This document shows positions 35,606 through 44,915 of a stretch of 64,000 bases of DNA, piece by piece; the stretch's first letter is position 1; each line of letters opens with the position of its first letter. The DNA is from Amycolatopsis granulosa. Lineage in GTDB: Bacteria > Actinomycetota > Actinomycetes > Mycobacteriales > Pseudonocardiaceae. The DNA lies in the NCBI RefSeq assembly GCF_011758745.1, contig NZ_JAANOV010000001.1:1-64000 (forward strand). Reading direction: 5' to 3'. The notes under the pieces were generated by a model. It searched no databases. It saw only the letters and a program-made list of their open reading frames with translations, and was not told where the DNA came from. A program made the translations under genes and the position numbers.

Positions 35606-37555
35606 TCAAGCACTCCGCCCGGGTAACGGACGCGCCGCGCGCAATGCGCTCACGACATGGCGCACTCGTGCATCCGCGAAGAACGCTTCCAGCGTGACCG
35701 GCAGGGGAATGCGCCAGTTCGGGTACTCCTCGGTCGTCCCCGGCAGGTTCGGCTGGCGGCGTTCGCCCAGCACGTCCGCCGGCGCGGTCAGCAACAGCCG
35801 CGAGGCGGCCGACGCGAGCAGCGTGTGCAGCGCCGTCACCGGGTCGCCGGCCGGGATCCCCTGAGCCGAAACGAATCCGAGCAGGTCCGACCGCTCGGCC
35901 TCGGCGGCGGCCTGCTCCTTCTCCGGCGGCCCGTCGAGCAGCCCCAGCTCGGCCCGCACCCGCACGTGCTCGCCGGCGAGCCAGCCGGCCACGGTGGGCA
36001 GGTCGTGCGTGGTGATGCTCGCCATCGCGTCGCGGTCCCACTCGCCGGGCGGCACGAACGGATGGCCGGGCGTGTCGTAGTCCCGTTGGAACCACAGCAC
36101 CGCCGAGCTGAGCACGCCGCGCTCGTGCAGGGTCTTGGTCACCGTGGCCTCGACCGTGCCCAGGTCCTCGCCGACCACGACCGCGCCCGCGCGGTGCGCC
36201 TCCAGCGCCAGGATCCCGAGCATGGCGTCCGCGTCGTAGTGCACGTACGTGCCGCGCGAGGGCGGCTCACCTGGCGGGATCCACCACAGCCGCCACAACC
36301 CGGCGACGTGGTCGATCCGGATGCCGTCGGCGTGCCGCAGCACGCCGCGGATGACGTCGCGGAACGGCGCGTAGCCGAGTTCGGCGAGCCGGTCCGGACG
36401 GAACGGCGGCAGGTTCCAGTCCTGGCCCTGCTGGCTGAACGCATCCGGCGGGGCGCCCACGGTCACCCGCGCCGCGAACGCCTCGCCCAGCGCCCAGGTG
36501 TCCGCACCACCGGGGTGCACGCCCACCGGCAGATCGTGCACGATGCCCACCGGCATCGCCCGGGCCGCCTCGCGCGCGGCGCCGAGCTGGTCCTCGCACA
36601 GCTGCTGGAGCCAGCCGTGGAAGGCGATCCGGTCCGCGAGTTCGGTGCGGGCCGCCGCGACCGCCGGGTGATGCGGATCACGCAGTTGCTCCGGCCACTC
36701 CCGCCAGTCCGGGCCGTGCCGTTCGGCCAGCGCGCAGAAGGTCGCGAAGTCGTGCACCGCCTCGTCCAGCGGTGCCGGGTCGTGCTCCGGCCACAGCAGC
36801 TCCAGCGCGGCGAGCTTGGCGCGCCACACGGCGTCGTAGTCGATCAGCTCCGGTTGCGGCACCGTGTCCGGCCGCAGGGCGAGCACCCGCGCCCGCAGGT
36901 CCTCGCCGGCCCGGGCGAACTCCGGGGTCGCGGTGACCCGCAGGTAGAACGGGTTGGCGTAGCGGCGGCTGGCCGGCGAGTACGGCGACCGCTCGACCGG
37001 GTGCACCGGGCTGATCGCCTGCACCGGGTTGACCAGCACCACACCGGCGCCGAGTTCGGCGGCCGAGCGCCGGGCGAACTCGGCCAGGTCGGCGAAGTCC
37101 CCGGCGCCCCACGAGGCGTCCGAGCGCAGCGCGTACAGCTGCAGCATCCAGCCCCACGCCGGGGGCACCTCGGGCAGCCGGTGCGGCACCACGGCCAGCA
37201 CCACGTCCTGGTCGGCGGTCTCGATCCGGTGCCAGCCCAGCGGCAGGTCACCGGGGATCATCCGGTCGGTCTCCCGGCGCGTGCCGTCCTCGAGGTGCAG
37301 GACGGCGCGCCCGCCCGCGTCGTGTTCGGTACCTTCACGCAGCACGAGGGTCGGGGGCAGCAGGGTGGCCGCCCGCCGCTCGCGGACCGCGGCCAGCTCG
37401 CGGCGGACCGCGTCCGGCCCGGACGCGTCCACGCCGAACTGCGCGAGCACGGCCACGACGACGTCCGGCTCGACCTCCACCTCGCGTTGCTCGGCGTTTT
37501 CGTACCGGGTGGCCACACCATGGGCGTGCGCGAGGGCGGTCAGGTCGGCATCCAC
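35606..37555 (-). CDS. malQ: 4-alpha-glucanotransferase (amylomaltase)
   Basis: A 649-residue GH77 enzyme that moves glucan chains between malto-oligosaccharides. After an N-terminal all-alpha/beta extension (about 1-150) typical of actinobacterial MalQ, the barrel shows SPYSPASRRYANPFYL, GIRIDHVAGLWRLWWIP (nucleophile Asp), VVGEDLGTVE (Glu) and TTHDLPTVAGW (Asp). Mycobacterial homologues are somewhat longer (about 720). GTG 37555 fits a leaderless GATCCT promoter. A far-upstream start would run antisense through the divergent amylase gene and is rejected. Confidence 0.93.
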   Translation of the reverse strand: MDADLTALAHAHGVATRYENAEQREVEVEPDVVVAVLAQFGVDASGPDAVRRELAAVRERRAATLLPPTLVLREGTEHDAGGRAVLHLEDGTRRETDRMIPGDLPLGWHRIETADQDVVLAVVPHRLPEVPPAWGWMLQLYALRSDASWGAGDFADLAEFARRSAAELGAGVVLVNPVQAISPVHPVERSPYSPASRRYANPFYLRVTATPEFARAGEDLRARVLALRPDTVPQPELIDYDAVWRAKLAALELLWPEHDPAPLDEAVHDFATFCALAERHGPDWREWPEQLRDPHHPAVAAARTELADRIAFHGWLQQLCEDQLGAAREAARAMPVGIVHDLPVGVHPGGADTWALGEAFAARVTVGAPPDAFSQQGQDWNLPPFRPDRLAELGYAPFRDVIRGVLRHADGIRIDHVAGLWRLWWIPPGEPPSRGTYVHYDADAMLGILALEAHRAGAVVVGEDLGTVEATVTKTLHERGVLSSAVLWFQRDYDTPGHPFVPPGEWDRDAMASITTHDLPTVAGWLAGEHVRVRAELGLLDGPPEKEQAAAEAERSDLLGFVSAQGIPAGDPVTALHTLLASAASRLLLTAPADVLGERRQPNLPGTTEEYPNWRIPLPVTLEAFFADARVRHVVSALRAARPLPGRSA

Positions 37556-37561
37556 CCGTTC

Positions 37562-37567
37562 AGGATC
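37562..37567 (-). promoter_or_regulatory. Leaderless -10 element of malQ
   Basis: Minus strand GATCCT, then 6 bases, then GTG 37555; no -35 or ribosome site recognised. It lies in the 57-base divergent gap with the amylase gene. Confidence 0.35.
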
Positions 37568-37612
37568 CCGGTCCGCGGCGGGTGCCGCCACACGAGGAGA
37601 CGAGGAGAACGC

Positions 37613-38887
37613 ATGGCGCACCCGGCCGACCACGCGACCTGGGCCGACCACGTGATCTGGTGGCACGTGTACCCGCTCGGCTTCACCGGCGCGCCACCGC
37701 GTGCGCTGCCGGCGGGCAGTCCGCCCGAGCACCGCCTGGGCCGGCTGGCCGGCTGGCTCGACTACGCCGTCGAACTGGGTTGTTCCGGTCTGCTGCTCGG
37801 TCCGGTGTTCGCGTCGGAGACGCACGGCTACGACACGACCGACCACTTCCGCATCGATCCGCGGCTCGGCGACGACGCCGACTTCGACCGGCTGGTCGCC
37901 GCCGCCCGCGACCGCGGGATGCGGATCGTGCTGGACGGGGTGTTCAACCACGTGGCCCGCGGGTTCGGGCATCCGCAGTGGTGGCGCCGCGACGGGGACG
38001 ACTACGCGGTGTTCGAGGGGCACCGGCACCTCGTCGCGCTGGACCACACCCAGCCCGCGGTGGCCGATCACGTGGGGCGGGTGATGAGCCACTGGCTCGG
38101 CCGCGGCGTGGACGGCTGGCGGCTGGACGCCGCCTACGCGGTGCCTGCCGGGTTTTGGGCACGGGTCCTGCCCGGCGTGCGCCGGCAGTACCCCGGCGCG
38201 TGGTTCCTCGGCGAGGTGCTGCACGGCGACTACGCCGGCTACGTCACGCGCAGCGGCCTGGACTCGGTCACCCAGTACGAGCTGTGGAAGGCGATCTGGA
38301 GCTCCCTGCACGACGGGAACTTCTTCGAACTGGCCTGGGCGCTGAACCGGCACGACGAACTGCTCGGCTCGTTCGTGCCGCAGACCTTCGCCGGCAACCA
38401 CGACGTGACCCGGCTCGCCAGCACGCTGCCCGACGAGCGGCACCTGGCGCACGCGCTGGCCGTGCTGTTCACCGTCGGCGGCGTGCCGAGCGTGTACTAC
38501 GGCGACGAGCAGGCGTTCCGCGGGATCAAGGAGGACCGGGCCGGGGGTGACGACGAGATCCGCCCGGAGTTCCCGGCGGATCCCGCGCAGCTGGCGCCCT
38601 ACGGGTGGCCGGTGTACCGGCTGCACCAGCGGCTGATCGGCCTGCGCCGGCGCAACGCGTGGCTGGTGCGGGCGCGCACGTCGGTGGAGCACCTGACGAA
38701 CCGGGAGCTCGCCCTGCGCTCGCGCAGCGGCGATGACGAGATCCTCACGCTGCTCAACACCGGCGACGAACCGCGCCGGTTCCCGGTGCGCATCGACGGC
38801 CTGCGCGTGCTGGACTCCTCCTCCCCGGGCGGGCGGGAGCCGTGGCCGACCGTGCCGGCCCACGGGTGGGCGATCTTCGGCCGGTAG
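37613..38887 (+). CDS. Small cytosolic alpha-amylase-family (GH13) protein
   Basis: A 424-residue GH13 protein with no signal peptide, so it acts inside the cell. The barrel opens VIWWHVYPLGFTGAPP and has VLDGVFNHVARGF, GVDGWRLDAAYAVP (nucleophile Asp), WFLGEVLHGDYAGY (Glu) and TFAGNHDVTRLAS (third Asp). A short beta domain ends at WAIFGR. It is smaller than TreS, GlgB or neopullulanase and lacks CBM48. It probably hydrolyses or transglycosylates maltodextrins; exact activity unknown. A strong site GAGGAG stands 5 bases before ATG 37613. Divergent from malQ, so it belongs to the glucan locus. Confidence 0.85.
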   Translation: MAHPADHATWADHVIWWHVYPLGFTGAPPRALPAGSPPEHRLGRLAGWLDYAVELGCSGLLLGPVFASETHGYDTTDHFRIDPRLGDDADFDRLVAAARDRGMRIVLDGVFNHVARGFGHPQWWRRDGDDYAVFEGHRHLVALDHTQPAVADHVGRVMSHWLGRGVDGWRLDAAYAVPAGFWARVLPGVRRQYPGAWFLGEVLHGDYAGYVTRSGLDSVTQYELWKAIWSSLHDGNFFELAWALNRHDELLGSFVPQTFAGNHDVTRLASTLPDERHLAHALAVLFTVGGVPSVYYGDEQAFRGIKEDRAGGDDEIRPEFPADPAQLAPYGWPVYRLHQRLIGLRRRNAWLVRARTSVEHLTNRELALRSRSGDDEILTLLNTGDEPRRFPVRIDGLRVLDSSSPGGREPWPTVPAHGWAIFGR

Positions 38888-38905
38888 GGGATCGCGGCCG
38901 GGGAG

Positions 38906-39205
38906 TCAGGCGGTGTCCTCCGGGCGGCGGCGCTCGATCATCGTGTCGGGCGCCGACTCCGGGACCTCCGTGCGCAGGTCCGAGTCGCGCAGGACCTCGC
39001 GGGCCTGCGCCTCGGGGTCGGCGCTGCCGGCGTGCTCCTCCTCGGGCAGCAACGTCGACCGCGTCTCCGCGCGGTCGTCCACCGCGTTGCGCTCGTCGAA
39101 CACCCGTGGCCGGTCGAGATCGTGCTCGGCGCGGATGCGATGCTCCTCGGCGGCGGACAGCTCCGTCGCACCCAGGTCCAGTGGTTCGTCGTCGCGGGCT
39201 GTCAC
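38906..39205 (-). CDS. Small highly charged protein of unknown function
   Basis: A 99-residue hydrophilic protein rich in Asp, Glu and Arg, with no predicted membrane or signal segment. It begins MTARDDEPLDLGATELSAAE and ends MIERRRPEDTA. Low hydrophobicity suggests a disordered protein. It converges with the amylase gene across 18 bases and is divergent from the DUF2235 gene. Codon use is as biased at third positions as the neighbours, supporting a real gene. Function not recognised. Confidence 0.6.
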   Translation of the reverse strand: MTARDDEPLDLGATELSAAEEHRIRAEHDLDRPRVFDERNAVDDRAETRSTLLPEEEHAGSADPEAQAREVLRDSDLRTEVPESAPDTMIERRRPEDTA

Positions 39206-39304
39206 GTCGCGGGAGGTACCCGATCACGGCGCCGTTCACACCCGGCCACCGGTAACCGCGGGCGCCCGGTCCGCGACTGAACTGGCGTCGAGGGGAGAGG
39301 TGGC

Positions 39305-40378
39305 ATGACCAAGCGCCTGGTGATCTGCTGCGACGGGACCTGGAACACGCCGGACCAGCCGGCGCCCACCAACGTGTCCCGGTTCGCGCTGGGTGTCGCG
39401 CCGGTGGACGGTGCCGGGCACGAGCAACGCGTCTACTACCACCCCGGTGTCGGGACCCGGCCCGGCGAACGGCTGTGGGGCGGGGCGTTCGGGTTCGGGC
39501 TGTCCCGCGCGGTGCGCGATGCCTACCGGTTCCTGGTGCGGACCTACCGCCCGGGGGACGAGCTGTTCCTGGTCGGGTTCAGCCGGGGCGCCTACACCGC
39601 GCGCAGCCTCGCCGGTCTGCTGCGCAACTGCGGCATCCTGCGCCCCGAGCACGAGGACCGGATCGGCGAGGCGTACGCGCTGTACCGCGCGCGCGGATCG
39701 GCGACGCACCCGCGGTCCGCCGCGGCGGAACTGTTCCGCCGGTCCCGCTCCCGGGAGACCCGGATCCGCTTCCTCGGCGTGTGGGACACGGTCGGTGCCC
39801 TGGGCATCCCGCTGTCCGGGCTGCGGCTGGTCAACCTCGTGAACCGGCGCTGGCAGTTCCACGACACCGAGCTGAGCTCGAGCGTGGACGCCGCCTTCCA
39901 GGCGCTGGCCATCGACGAGCGGCGGCCGCCGTTCCGGCCGGCGCTGTGGCACCCCCGCCCCGGCACGGCCGGCCAGCGGGTCGAACAGGTGTGGTTCTCC
40001 GGTGTGCACTCCGATGTCGGCGGTGGCTATCCGGACCGGGCGCTCGCCGACATCAGTCTGAACTGGATGGTGGAGCGGGCGCGGGCGCACGGGCTGGCGT
40101 TCTCACCGGGCGCGTTTTCCGGCGCGGACCCGGACCCGCTCGGGCCGGCCCACGAGTCGCGCACCGGGTTCTACCGCCTGATGCGCGCCTACGTGCGGCC
40201 GCTGGGCACGACCGCGTTCGAGTACGCGGCGTCCAGCGCGGTGCAGCGGCGGGCGATGGTGACCGGCTACGCGGCGAACCTCGGCGCGTACCTGGCCGAG
40301 GGCGGCGCGGTGCTGCCGGTCGGTACCGGCTCGGGCGAAGCGCGCCCGGCGCCGCACCGGGAGGCCGAGCCGGCGTGA
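39305..40378 (+). CDS. DUF2235 alpha/beta-hydrolase (Tle1-like) protein
   Basis: A 357-residue protein of the DUF2235 family. The start KRLVICCDGTWNTPD and the later FLGVWDTVGALGIP and VWFSGVHSDVGGGYPD are the family signatures. The nucleophile elbow is GFSRGAYTARS with Ser93; Asp and His of the triad fit DTVGALG and GVHSDVGGG. Relatives in proteobacteria are type VI secretion phospholipase effectors (Tle1), but no secretion genes, immunity gene or signal peptide is seen here, so it is probably an intracellular lipase/esterase. GGGAGAGG precedes ATG 39305. Confidence 0.88.
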   Translation: MTKRLVICCDGTWNTPDQPAPTNVSRFALGVAPVDGAGHEQRVYYHPGVGTRPGERLWGGAFGFGLSRAVRDAYRFLVRTYRPGDELFLVGFSRGAYTARSLAGLLRNCGILRPEHEDRIGEAYALYRARGSATHPRSAAAELFRRSRSRETRIRFLGVWDTVGALGIPLSGLRLVNLVNRRWQFHDTELSSSVDAAFQALAIDERRPPFRPALWHPRPGTAGQRVEQVWFSGVHSDVGGGYPDRALADISLNWMVERARAHGLAFSPGAFSGADPDPLGPAHESRTGFYRLMRAYVRPLGTTAFEYAASSAVQRRAMVTGYAANLGAYLAEGGAVLPVGTGSGEARPAPHREAEPA

Positions 40379-40405
40379 CCGGGCATCCGGGGGAGTCGGC
40401 GGCGG

Positions 40406-41518
40406 TCAGCCGCGGGTGAGGCCCTGTGCCGCCGCGCCGCGGCTGAGGACCACCTCATCGGTCCGGGCGAGCGCCTGCGCGGCGCGGGCGGGGTTCAGCG
40501 CCGGGTCGCCGGTGGTGCGCAGCCGGATCGGCGGCCCGAGGTCGAGCACGGTCGGCACGTACTCGGCCCGGTCGACCGTCCACCCCGGACCGCTGCGGGT
40601 GAAGTGGAACCTGCCGATCAGGCCCTCCTCGGTGTCCCCGTGCGGTTCGGAGTGCCGGGCGATCGAGTTGCCCAGCCCGTAGGCGACCCACTTGCCCGCG
40701 ATCTTCTCGATCGGCTGCACCACGTGCGCGTGGTGGCCGATGATCAGGTCGACGGCCGGGTCGGCCAGCACCCGCTGTGCGATGCGCTGCTGGTCGGCCG
40801 TCGGCGCGTGCTGGTATTCGGTGCCCCAGTGCAGGCTGGCGATGACGACCTGCGCCCCCGCCGCGCGGGCGGCCCGCGCCCCGGCCAGCACGGCGTCCGC
40901 GTCGAGCGTGTTCGACACCCACTCGGTGGGCGGTTTCCTGCCGTTGAACCCGAACGTGTAGGACACGTGCCCCACCTTCACCCCGTGCACGTCGAGCACC
41001 AGCGGGGTGCGGGCCTCCTGCTGGGTGCGGGCCGACCCGGTGTGCCGGATGCCGGCCTGGTCCAGGTCGTCCAGCGTCCGGTTCACGCCGTCGCCGCCCT
41101 GGTCGAGGGTGTGGTTCGACGCGGTCGAGCAGTCGTCGTAGCCGGTGGCGGCGAGCGCTCCCGCGATCTCCGGTGGGGCGCTGAACTCGGGGTAGCCCCG
41201 GAACGGGCCCGCCGCGGGCGCGAGCGGGGTCTCCAGGTGACAGATCGCCAGGTCGGCGGCGCTGACGGTGTCCCGGATCCCGGCCAGCAATTGCCGGTAG
41301 TCCCGCCGGCCGCCACCGTCGGCGGTGGCCTGGTCGGTCAGCGCCGGGTGGATCAGCACGTCCCCGGTCGCCACGACGCTGAACCCGGGACCGGCGGGCG
41401 GACCGGCCGGGCGGGCACCGGCCGTCGCGCCGGGCTGTGCCGGGTCGTCGGCGGGGGCGAAGCAGGCGGCGAGCAGTGCGCCGGCCGCGACGCCCGCGAG
41501 GACCAAGCGGATCCGCAT
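40406..41518 (-). CDS. CapA/PgsA-family metallophosphatase-like lipoprotein
   Basis: A 370-residue surface lipoprotein with lipobox LAAC (Cys19) and a Pro/Ala-rich linker, then a CapA domain (about 55-310). Motifs of this calcineurin-like fold are VATGDVLIHPAL, LAICHLETPLAP, TASNHTLDQGG, VIASLHWGTEYQ and LIIGHHAHVVQPIE. CapA proteins take part in poly-gamma-glutamate synthesis in bacilli; isolated actinobacterial copies have unknown roles in the envelope. No capB/capC genes are near. ATG 41518 gives a proper lipoprotein signal, whereas an upstream start would not. Confidence 0.85.
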   Translation of the reverse strand: MRIRLVLAGVAAGALLAACFAPADDPAQPGATAGARPAGPPAGPGFSVVATGDVLIHPALTDQATADGGGRRDYRQLLAGIRDTVSAADLAICHLETPLAPAAGPFRGYPEFSAPPEIAGALAATGYDDCSTASNHTLDQGGDGVNRTLDDLDQAGIRHTGSARTQQEARTPLVLDVHGVKVGHVSYTFGFNGRKPPTEWVSNTLDADAVLAGARAARAAGAQVVIASLHWGTEYQHAPTADQQRIAQRVLADPAVDLIIGHHAHVVQPIEKIAGKWVAYGLGNSIARHSEPHGDTEEGLIGRFHFTRSGPGWTVDRAEYVPTVLDLGPPIRLRTTGDPALNPARAAQALARTDEVVLSRGAAAQGLTRG

Positions 41519-41536
41519 GGATGCTGATCCTGCCAG

Positions 41537-41574
41537 AGGGCCACTCCCGGCGCCCATGCCCCGGGAGTGGCCCT
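41537..41574 (-). terminator. Terminator hairpin after the GSDH-type dehydrogenase
   Basis: agggccactcccgg and ccgggagtggccct form a perfect 14-bp stem with a 10-base loop. It lies 13 bases after the dehydrogenase stop and before capA. It shares the core ccactcccg/cgggagtgg with the 42-bp palindrome at 19239. Confidence 0.8.
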
Positions 41575-41587
41575 CGTGTGCGGCGGA

Positions 41588-44500
41588 TCAGGACGTCAGC
41601 GACCCCGACAGGGCGGTGGCGTCCCGGCGCAGTGTCCCCGCGGCGAGCGCGTCCCGGACCTTCGTGCCGTCCCCGGTGACCGCTGCGAAGTTCTGCAGCG
41701 CGTCCCGGGCGGCGTTGATCCGTCCGGCGTCGGCGTGCTTCTGGGCCTGGTCGAGCGCGTTGTGCAGCTGCATCGCGCCCACCCTGGTCACCCACCCGGC
41801 ATCGGCGAAGCGGTCGACGAGCGTCCGCAGGTCACCGAACGACGTGCCGGTCGTGAAGCTCACGACCTTGGTCGTGGTGAGCCCGGCCTGGTCGGTGACC
41901 GTCACCGACAGCTGGTGCGTGCCCAGCGGCAACCGCCACAGCTCCACCGGCGTGCCCGGGGTGACCGGCTGACCGTCCACTGTGGCCACGGTGGTGGCCA
42001 CTCCGGACGCCCGGTCGGTCGCGGTGATCACCGGGGCCGGTGCGGCGGAGTCGCCGAGGTGCTGGCCCTCGGTCACCCCGCCGACCGTCACCGCCGGTGC
42101 CGTCTTGTCGATCTTGACGGTCAGGCTGCCCGGTGCGGACACGTTGCCGGCGCTGTCGGTCGCCCGGTACAGCACGGTGGTCGTGCCCTCGGCCGACAAC
42201 GTCACCGGATTGGCCGCGCTGGCCCACGTCGCGCCGTTGTTCAGCGAGTACTGCCGGCTCGACACCGTGCCGTTGTCCGTGGCGGACACGGTCAGGGTGA
42301 CGTTGCCGGTGTACCAGCCGTTCGCACCGGACGGGGTGGACGGCGTCAGCGCGGCCGTCACCGTGGGCGGTGTCTTGTCCGCGACGCCGGCCCCCTGGAA
42401 GGTGAAGGCGTCCACGTCGACCCCGCCGCCGGAGGTGACGAACAGCTTCCCGGCACCGGTGGGCAGCCCGGACAGTGGTGTGGTCACCGTCTGCCAGCCG
42501 TCCCCGGCGGGCACGTCGATCGTCGCGAACGGCGCCGCGTCGGCAGCGTTCCACCGCAGCTGCAGTCGCCCGGCGCCGTGCGCCTTGGTCTGCACGCCGG
42601 TGATGCCGGCGAAGTTGACCGGGTCGTAGGCCAGCCAGTCGCCGGGATCGAAGCCGGTGACCGAGCGCAGCCCGGACGCGGTCGCGTCGTCGGTGATCGT
42701 CACGCCGCTGCTGGCGTCGGCGTGCTCGCCCTGCATGAGCTTCGGGTTGAGGATCGCCTGCGCCTCACCGGTCGCGCCCGGAACCCCGTTCGCACCGTTG
42801 TCGGTGTAGGTCACGTTGAGCACACCGAAGACGTTCTCGGTCGCCCCGTGCCCGGCGTCGGTCGGGGTGGCCACCGCACCGGCACAACCGGTGCCGCTGT
42901 TGACAGGGTGCCCGTGCTGGTTGTGCCCGAGGCCGAACGCCCACGCCACCCGGCTGCACACCGGGGTGCCGCCGTCCTCGGGGTCGGTCACCGTCACCGC
43001 GTAGGGGATCGCGTCACCCCAGTCGAAGAACCCGCCGTTGACCGGCGCGGCCAGCGTGACCGTCGGCGCGGTGTTGCCGATGGTCACCTGCTGCGAGGTC
43101 AGGCCGTGCTTGCCGGCCGGGTCGGTGACCCGCAGCCGGGCCTCGACCTGGCCGTTGCCGGTGTAGGTGTGGCTCGCCCGCGGCCCGGTGGCGTCGAACG
43201 TGCCGTCCCCGTCGAAGTCCCACTCGTAGGTCAGCGCGCCGCCTTCGGGGTCGCTCGATGCGGTGGCGTCGAAGGACACCGTCAGCGGGGCCTGCCCGGA
43301 GGACGGGGTCGCCGTCATCCGCGCGGTCGGGCTCTTGTCGCCGGGGGCGAAGTCGATCCGGTACAGCCCGGCGTCGGGGTTCTGCCGGAAGAAGCCGTCG
43401 CCGTACTCCAGCACGTAGAGCGAACCGTCCGGACCGAACTCCAGGTCCATCGGGTTGTCCCAGATCGGCTGGCCCAGAGTGGACAGATCCTTGTTGGGCA
43501 GGAAGTTCTCCAGCTTCGTCACCGGGCCGTCCGGGCCGGACAGCGTGAACGCGGCGACGTAGTCCTGGGAGAATTCGCCGAAGAACGCCTTGCCGTCCCA
43601 GTACGGCGGGAACTTCGTCGGCGACGGGTTGTTCGCGTCGTAGTGGTAGACCGGGCCGGCCATCGGGGCCTGGCCGCTGCTGGAGCGGAACGCGGTGAGC
43701 TCGGGCCACGGCTGGTCGCTGTCGCGGTCGCCGTACCAGAGCGTGGCGGGGGTGGCCGGCGGCAGGGTGCGCAGACCGGTGTTCCACCGCGAGTCGTTGA
43801 CCGGTGCGGCGCAGTCGAACGCCGGGCCGGGGGTGAGCGTGGCGAAGTCGAAGTCCCGGTAGGGCTGGGAGTTGTCGGCCGTGCAGTACGGCCAGCCCGA
43901 GTTCATCGGCTTCGTCGTGCTCTGCCACTCGACATAGCCCATCGGGCCGCGGTTGGGGTCGGCGGTGCCGGCGTCGGGTCCGTAGTCGCCCCACATCACC
44001 GCGCCGGTCACCTTGTCCACGGTCATCCGGAACGGGTTGCGCAGGCCCATCACGAAGATCTCCGGGCGCGTCAGCGGCGTACCGGGGGCGAACAGGTTGC
44101 CGTCGGGGATCGTGTAGCTGCCGTCGTCGTTGACGTGGATGCGCAGGATCTTGCCGCGCAGGTCGTTGGTGTTGCCGGAGCCGCGGCGCTCGTCGAGGCC
44201 GGGGTTGTAGCCGGGCGCGTCGTTGATCGGCGTGTAGCCGTTGACGTTCGGGCCGGAGGCGGGGGTGTTGCCGCCGGTCGCCAGGTACAGGTTGCCCTGC
44301 GCGTCGAAGTCGACGTCACCGGCCTCGTGGCAGCACTGGCCGCGGTTGGTCGTGACGCGGATGATCTCCTGTTCGGTGCTCAGGTCCAGTGCGTCGCCGG
44401 TCCACTTGAACCGGGACAGGACGTCGTAGCCCTCCCACTGCTTCCAGTACGAGTCGTCCGCACCGGCGGGCAGCGTGTTCGGCGCGGAGCCGGCCGGGGT

Positions 44501-44866
44501 GTTCAGCTTGGGGGAGTAGTACAGGTAGACCCAGTGGTTCTCGGCGAAGCCGGGGTCCAGGGTCACCGTCTGCAGGCCCATTTCCGAGTTCTGGTAGACG
44601 GGGATGGTGTTGACGACCTTGGTGACGCCGGTCTTCGGGTCGGTCAGCCGCAGCTCGCCGCTGCGGGCGGTGTGCAGGACCCGGCCCTCCGGCAGCACGG
44701 CCAGGTCGATGGGCTCGCCCACGTTCTTGGTGAGCGTGACCTTTTCGTAGTTGTCCCAATGCAGGGCGGGGTCTTCGTCGTGGGCCGAGGCGGGCGCGGC
44801 GAGGCCGAGCACCGCCAGGGCCGTCACCGCCGCGGCGGTGATCAACCGTCTCAGGGCAGGGTGCAT
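41588..44866 (-). CDS. Secreted multidomain glucose/sorbosone-dehydrogenase-type (PQQ) protein
   Basis: A 1092-residue exported protein. A Sec signal peptide ends APASA at 28. A GSDH six-blade propeller (about 45-490) has WVYLYYSP, RGQCCHEAGDVDFDAQGNLYLATG, VMGLRNPFRMTVD and FGPDGSLYVLEYGDGF. PKD follows (about 505-590: DATASSDPEGGALTYEWDFD), then a second Ig-like segment, a CBM6-like domain (about 690-830), an Ig-like domain with NGWYTGNVTLTVSATD, another beta domain, and a C-terminal helical FIMAH-type domain (about 1010-1092). It likely oxidises sugars or binds glycans outside the cell. It follows the isomerase by 49 bases. Confidence 0.88.
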   Translation of the reverse strand: MHPALRRLITAAAVTALAVLGLAAPASAHDEDPALHWDNYEKVTLTKNVGEPIDLAVLPEGRVLHTARSGELRLTDPKTGVTKVVNTIPVYQNSEMGLQTVTLDPGFAENHWVYLYYSPKLNTPAGSAPNTLPAGADDSYWKQWEGYDVLSRFKWTGDALDLSTEQEIIRVTTNRGQCCHEAGDVDFDAQGNLYLATGGNTPASGPNVNGYTPINDAPGYNPGLDERRGSGNTNDLRGKILRIHVNDDGSYTIPDGNLFAPGTPLTRPEIFVMGLRNPFRMTVDKVTGAVMWGDYGPDAGTADPNRGPMGYVEWQSTTKPMNSGWPYCTADNSQPYRDFDFATLTPGPAFDCAAPVNDSRWNTGLRTLPPATPATLWYGDRDSDQPWPELTAFRSSSGQAPMAGPVYHYDANNPSPTKFPPYWDGKAFFGEFSQDYVAAFTLSGPDGPVTKLENFLPNKDLSTLGQPIWDNPMDLEFGPDGSLYVLEYGDGFFRQNPDAGLYRIDFAPGDKSPTARMTATPSSGQAPLTVSFDATASSDPEGGALTYEWDFDGDGTFDATGPRASHTYTGNGQVEARLRVTDPAGKHGLTSQQVTIGNTAPTVTLAAPVNGGFFDWGDAIPYAVTVTDPEDGGTPVCSRVAWAFGLGHNQHGHPVNSGTGCAGAVATPTDAGHGATENVFGVLNVTYTDNGANGVPGATGEAQAILNPKLMQGEHADASSGVTITDDATASGLRSVTGFDPGDWLAYDPVNFAGITGVQTKAHGAGRLQLRWNAADAAPFATIDVPAGDGWQTVTTPLSGLPTGAGKLFVTSGGGVDVDAFTFQGAGVADKTPPTVTAALTPSTPSGANGWYTGNVTLTVSATDNGTVSSRQYSLNNGATWASAANPVTLSAEGTTTVLYRATDSAGNVSAPGSLTVKIDKTAPAVTVGGVTEGQHLGDSAAPAPVITATDRASGVATTVATVDGQPVTPGTPVELWRLPLGTHQLSVTVTDQAGLTTTKVVSFTTGTSFGDLRTLVDRFADAGWVTRVGAMQLHNALDQAQKHADAGRINAARDALQNFAAVTGDGTKVRDALAAGTLRRDATALSGSLTS

Positions 44867-44915
44867 CGCGAGATCACTCCGATGGGGATTTCGACGGGGA
44901 GGACGGGGAGGGAGA

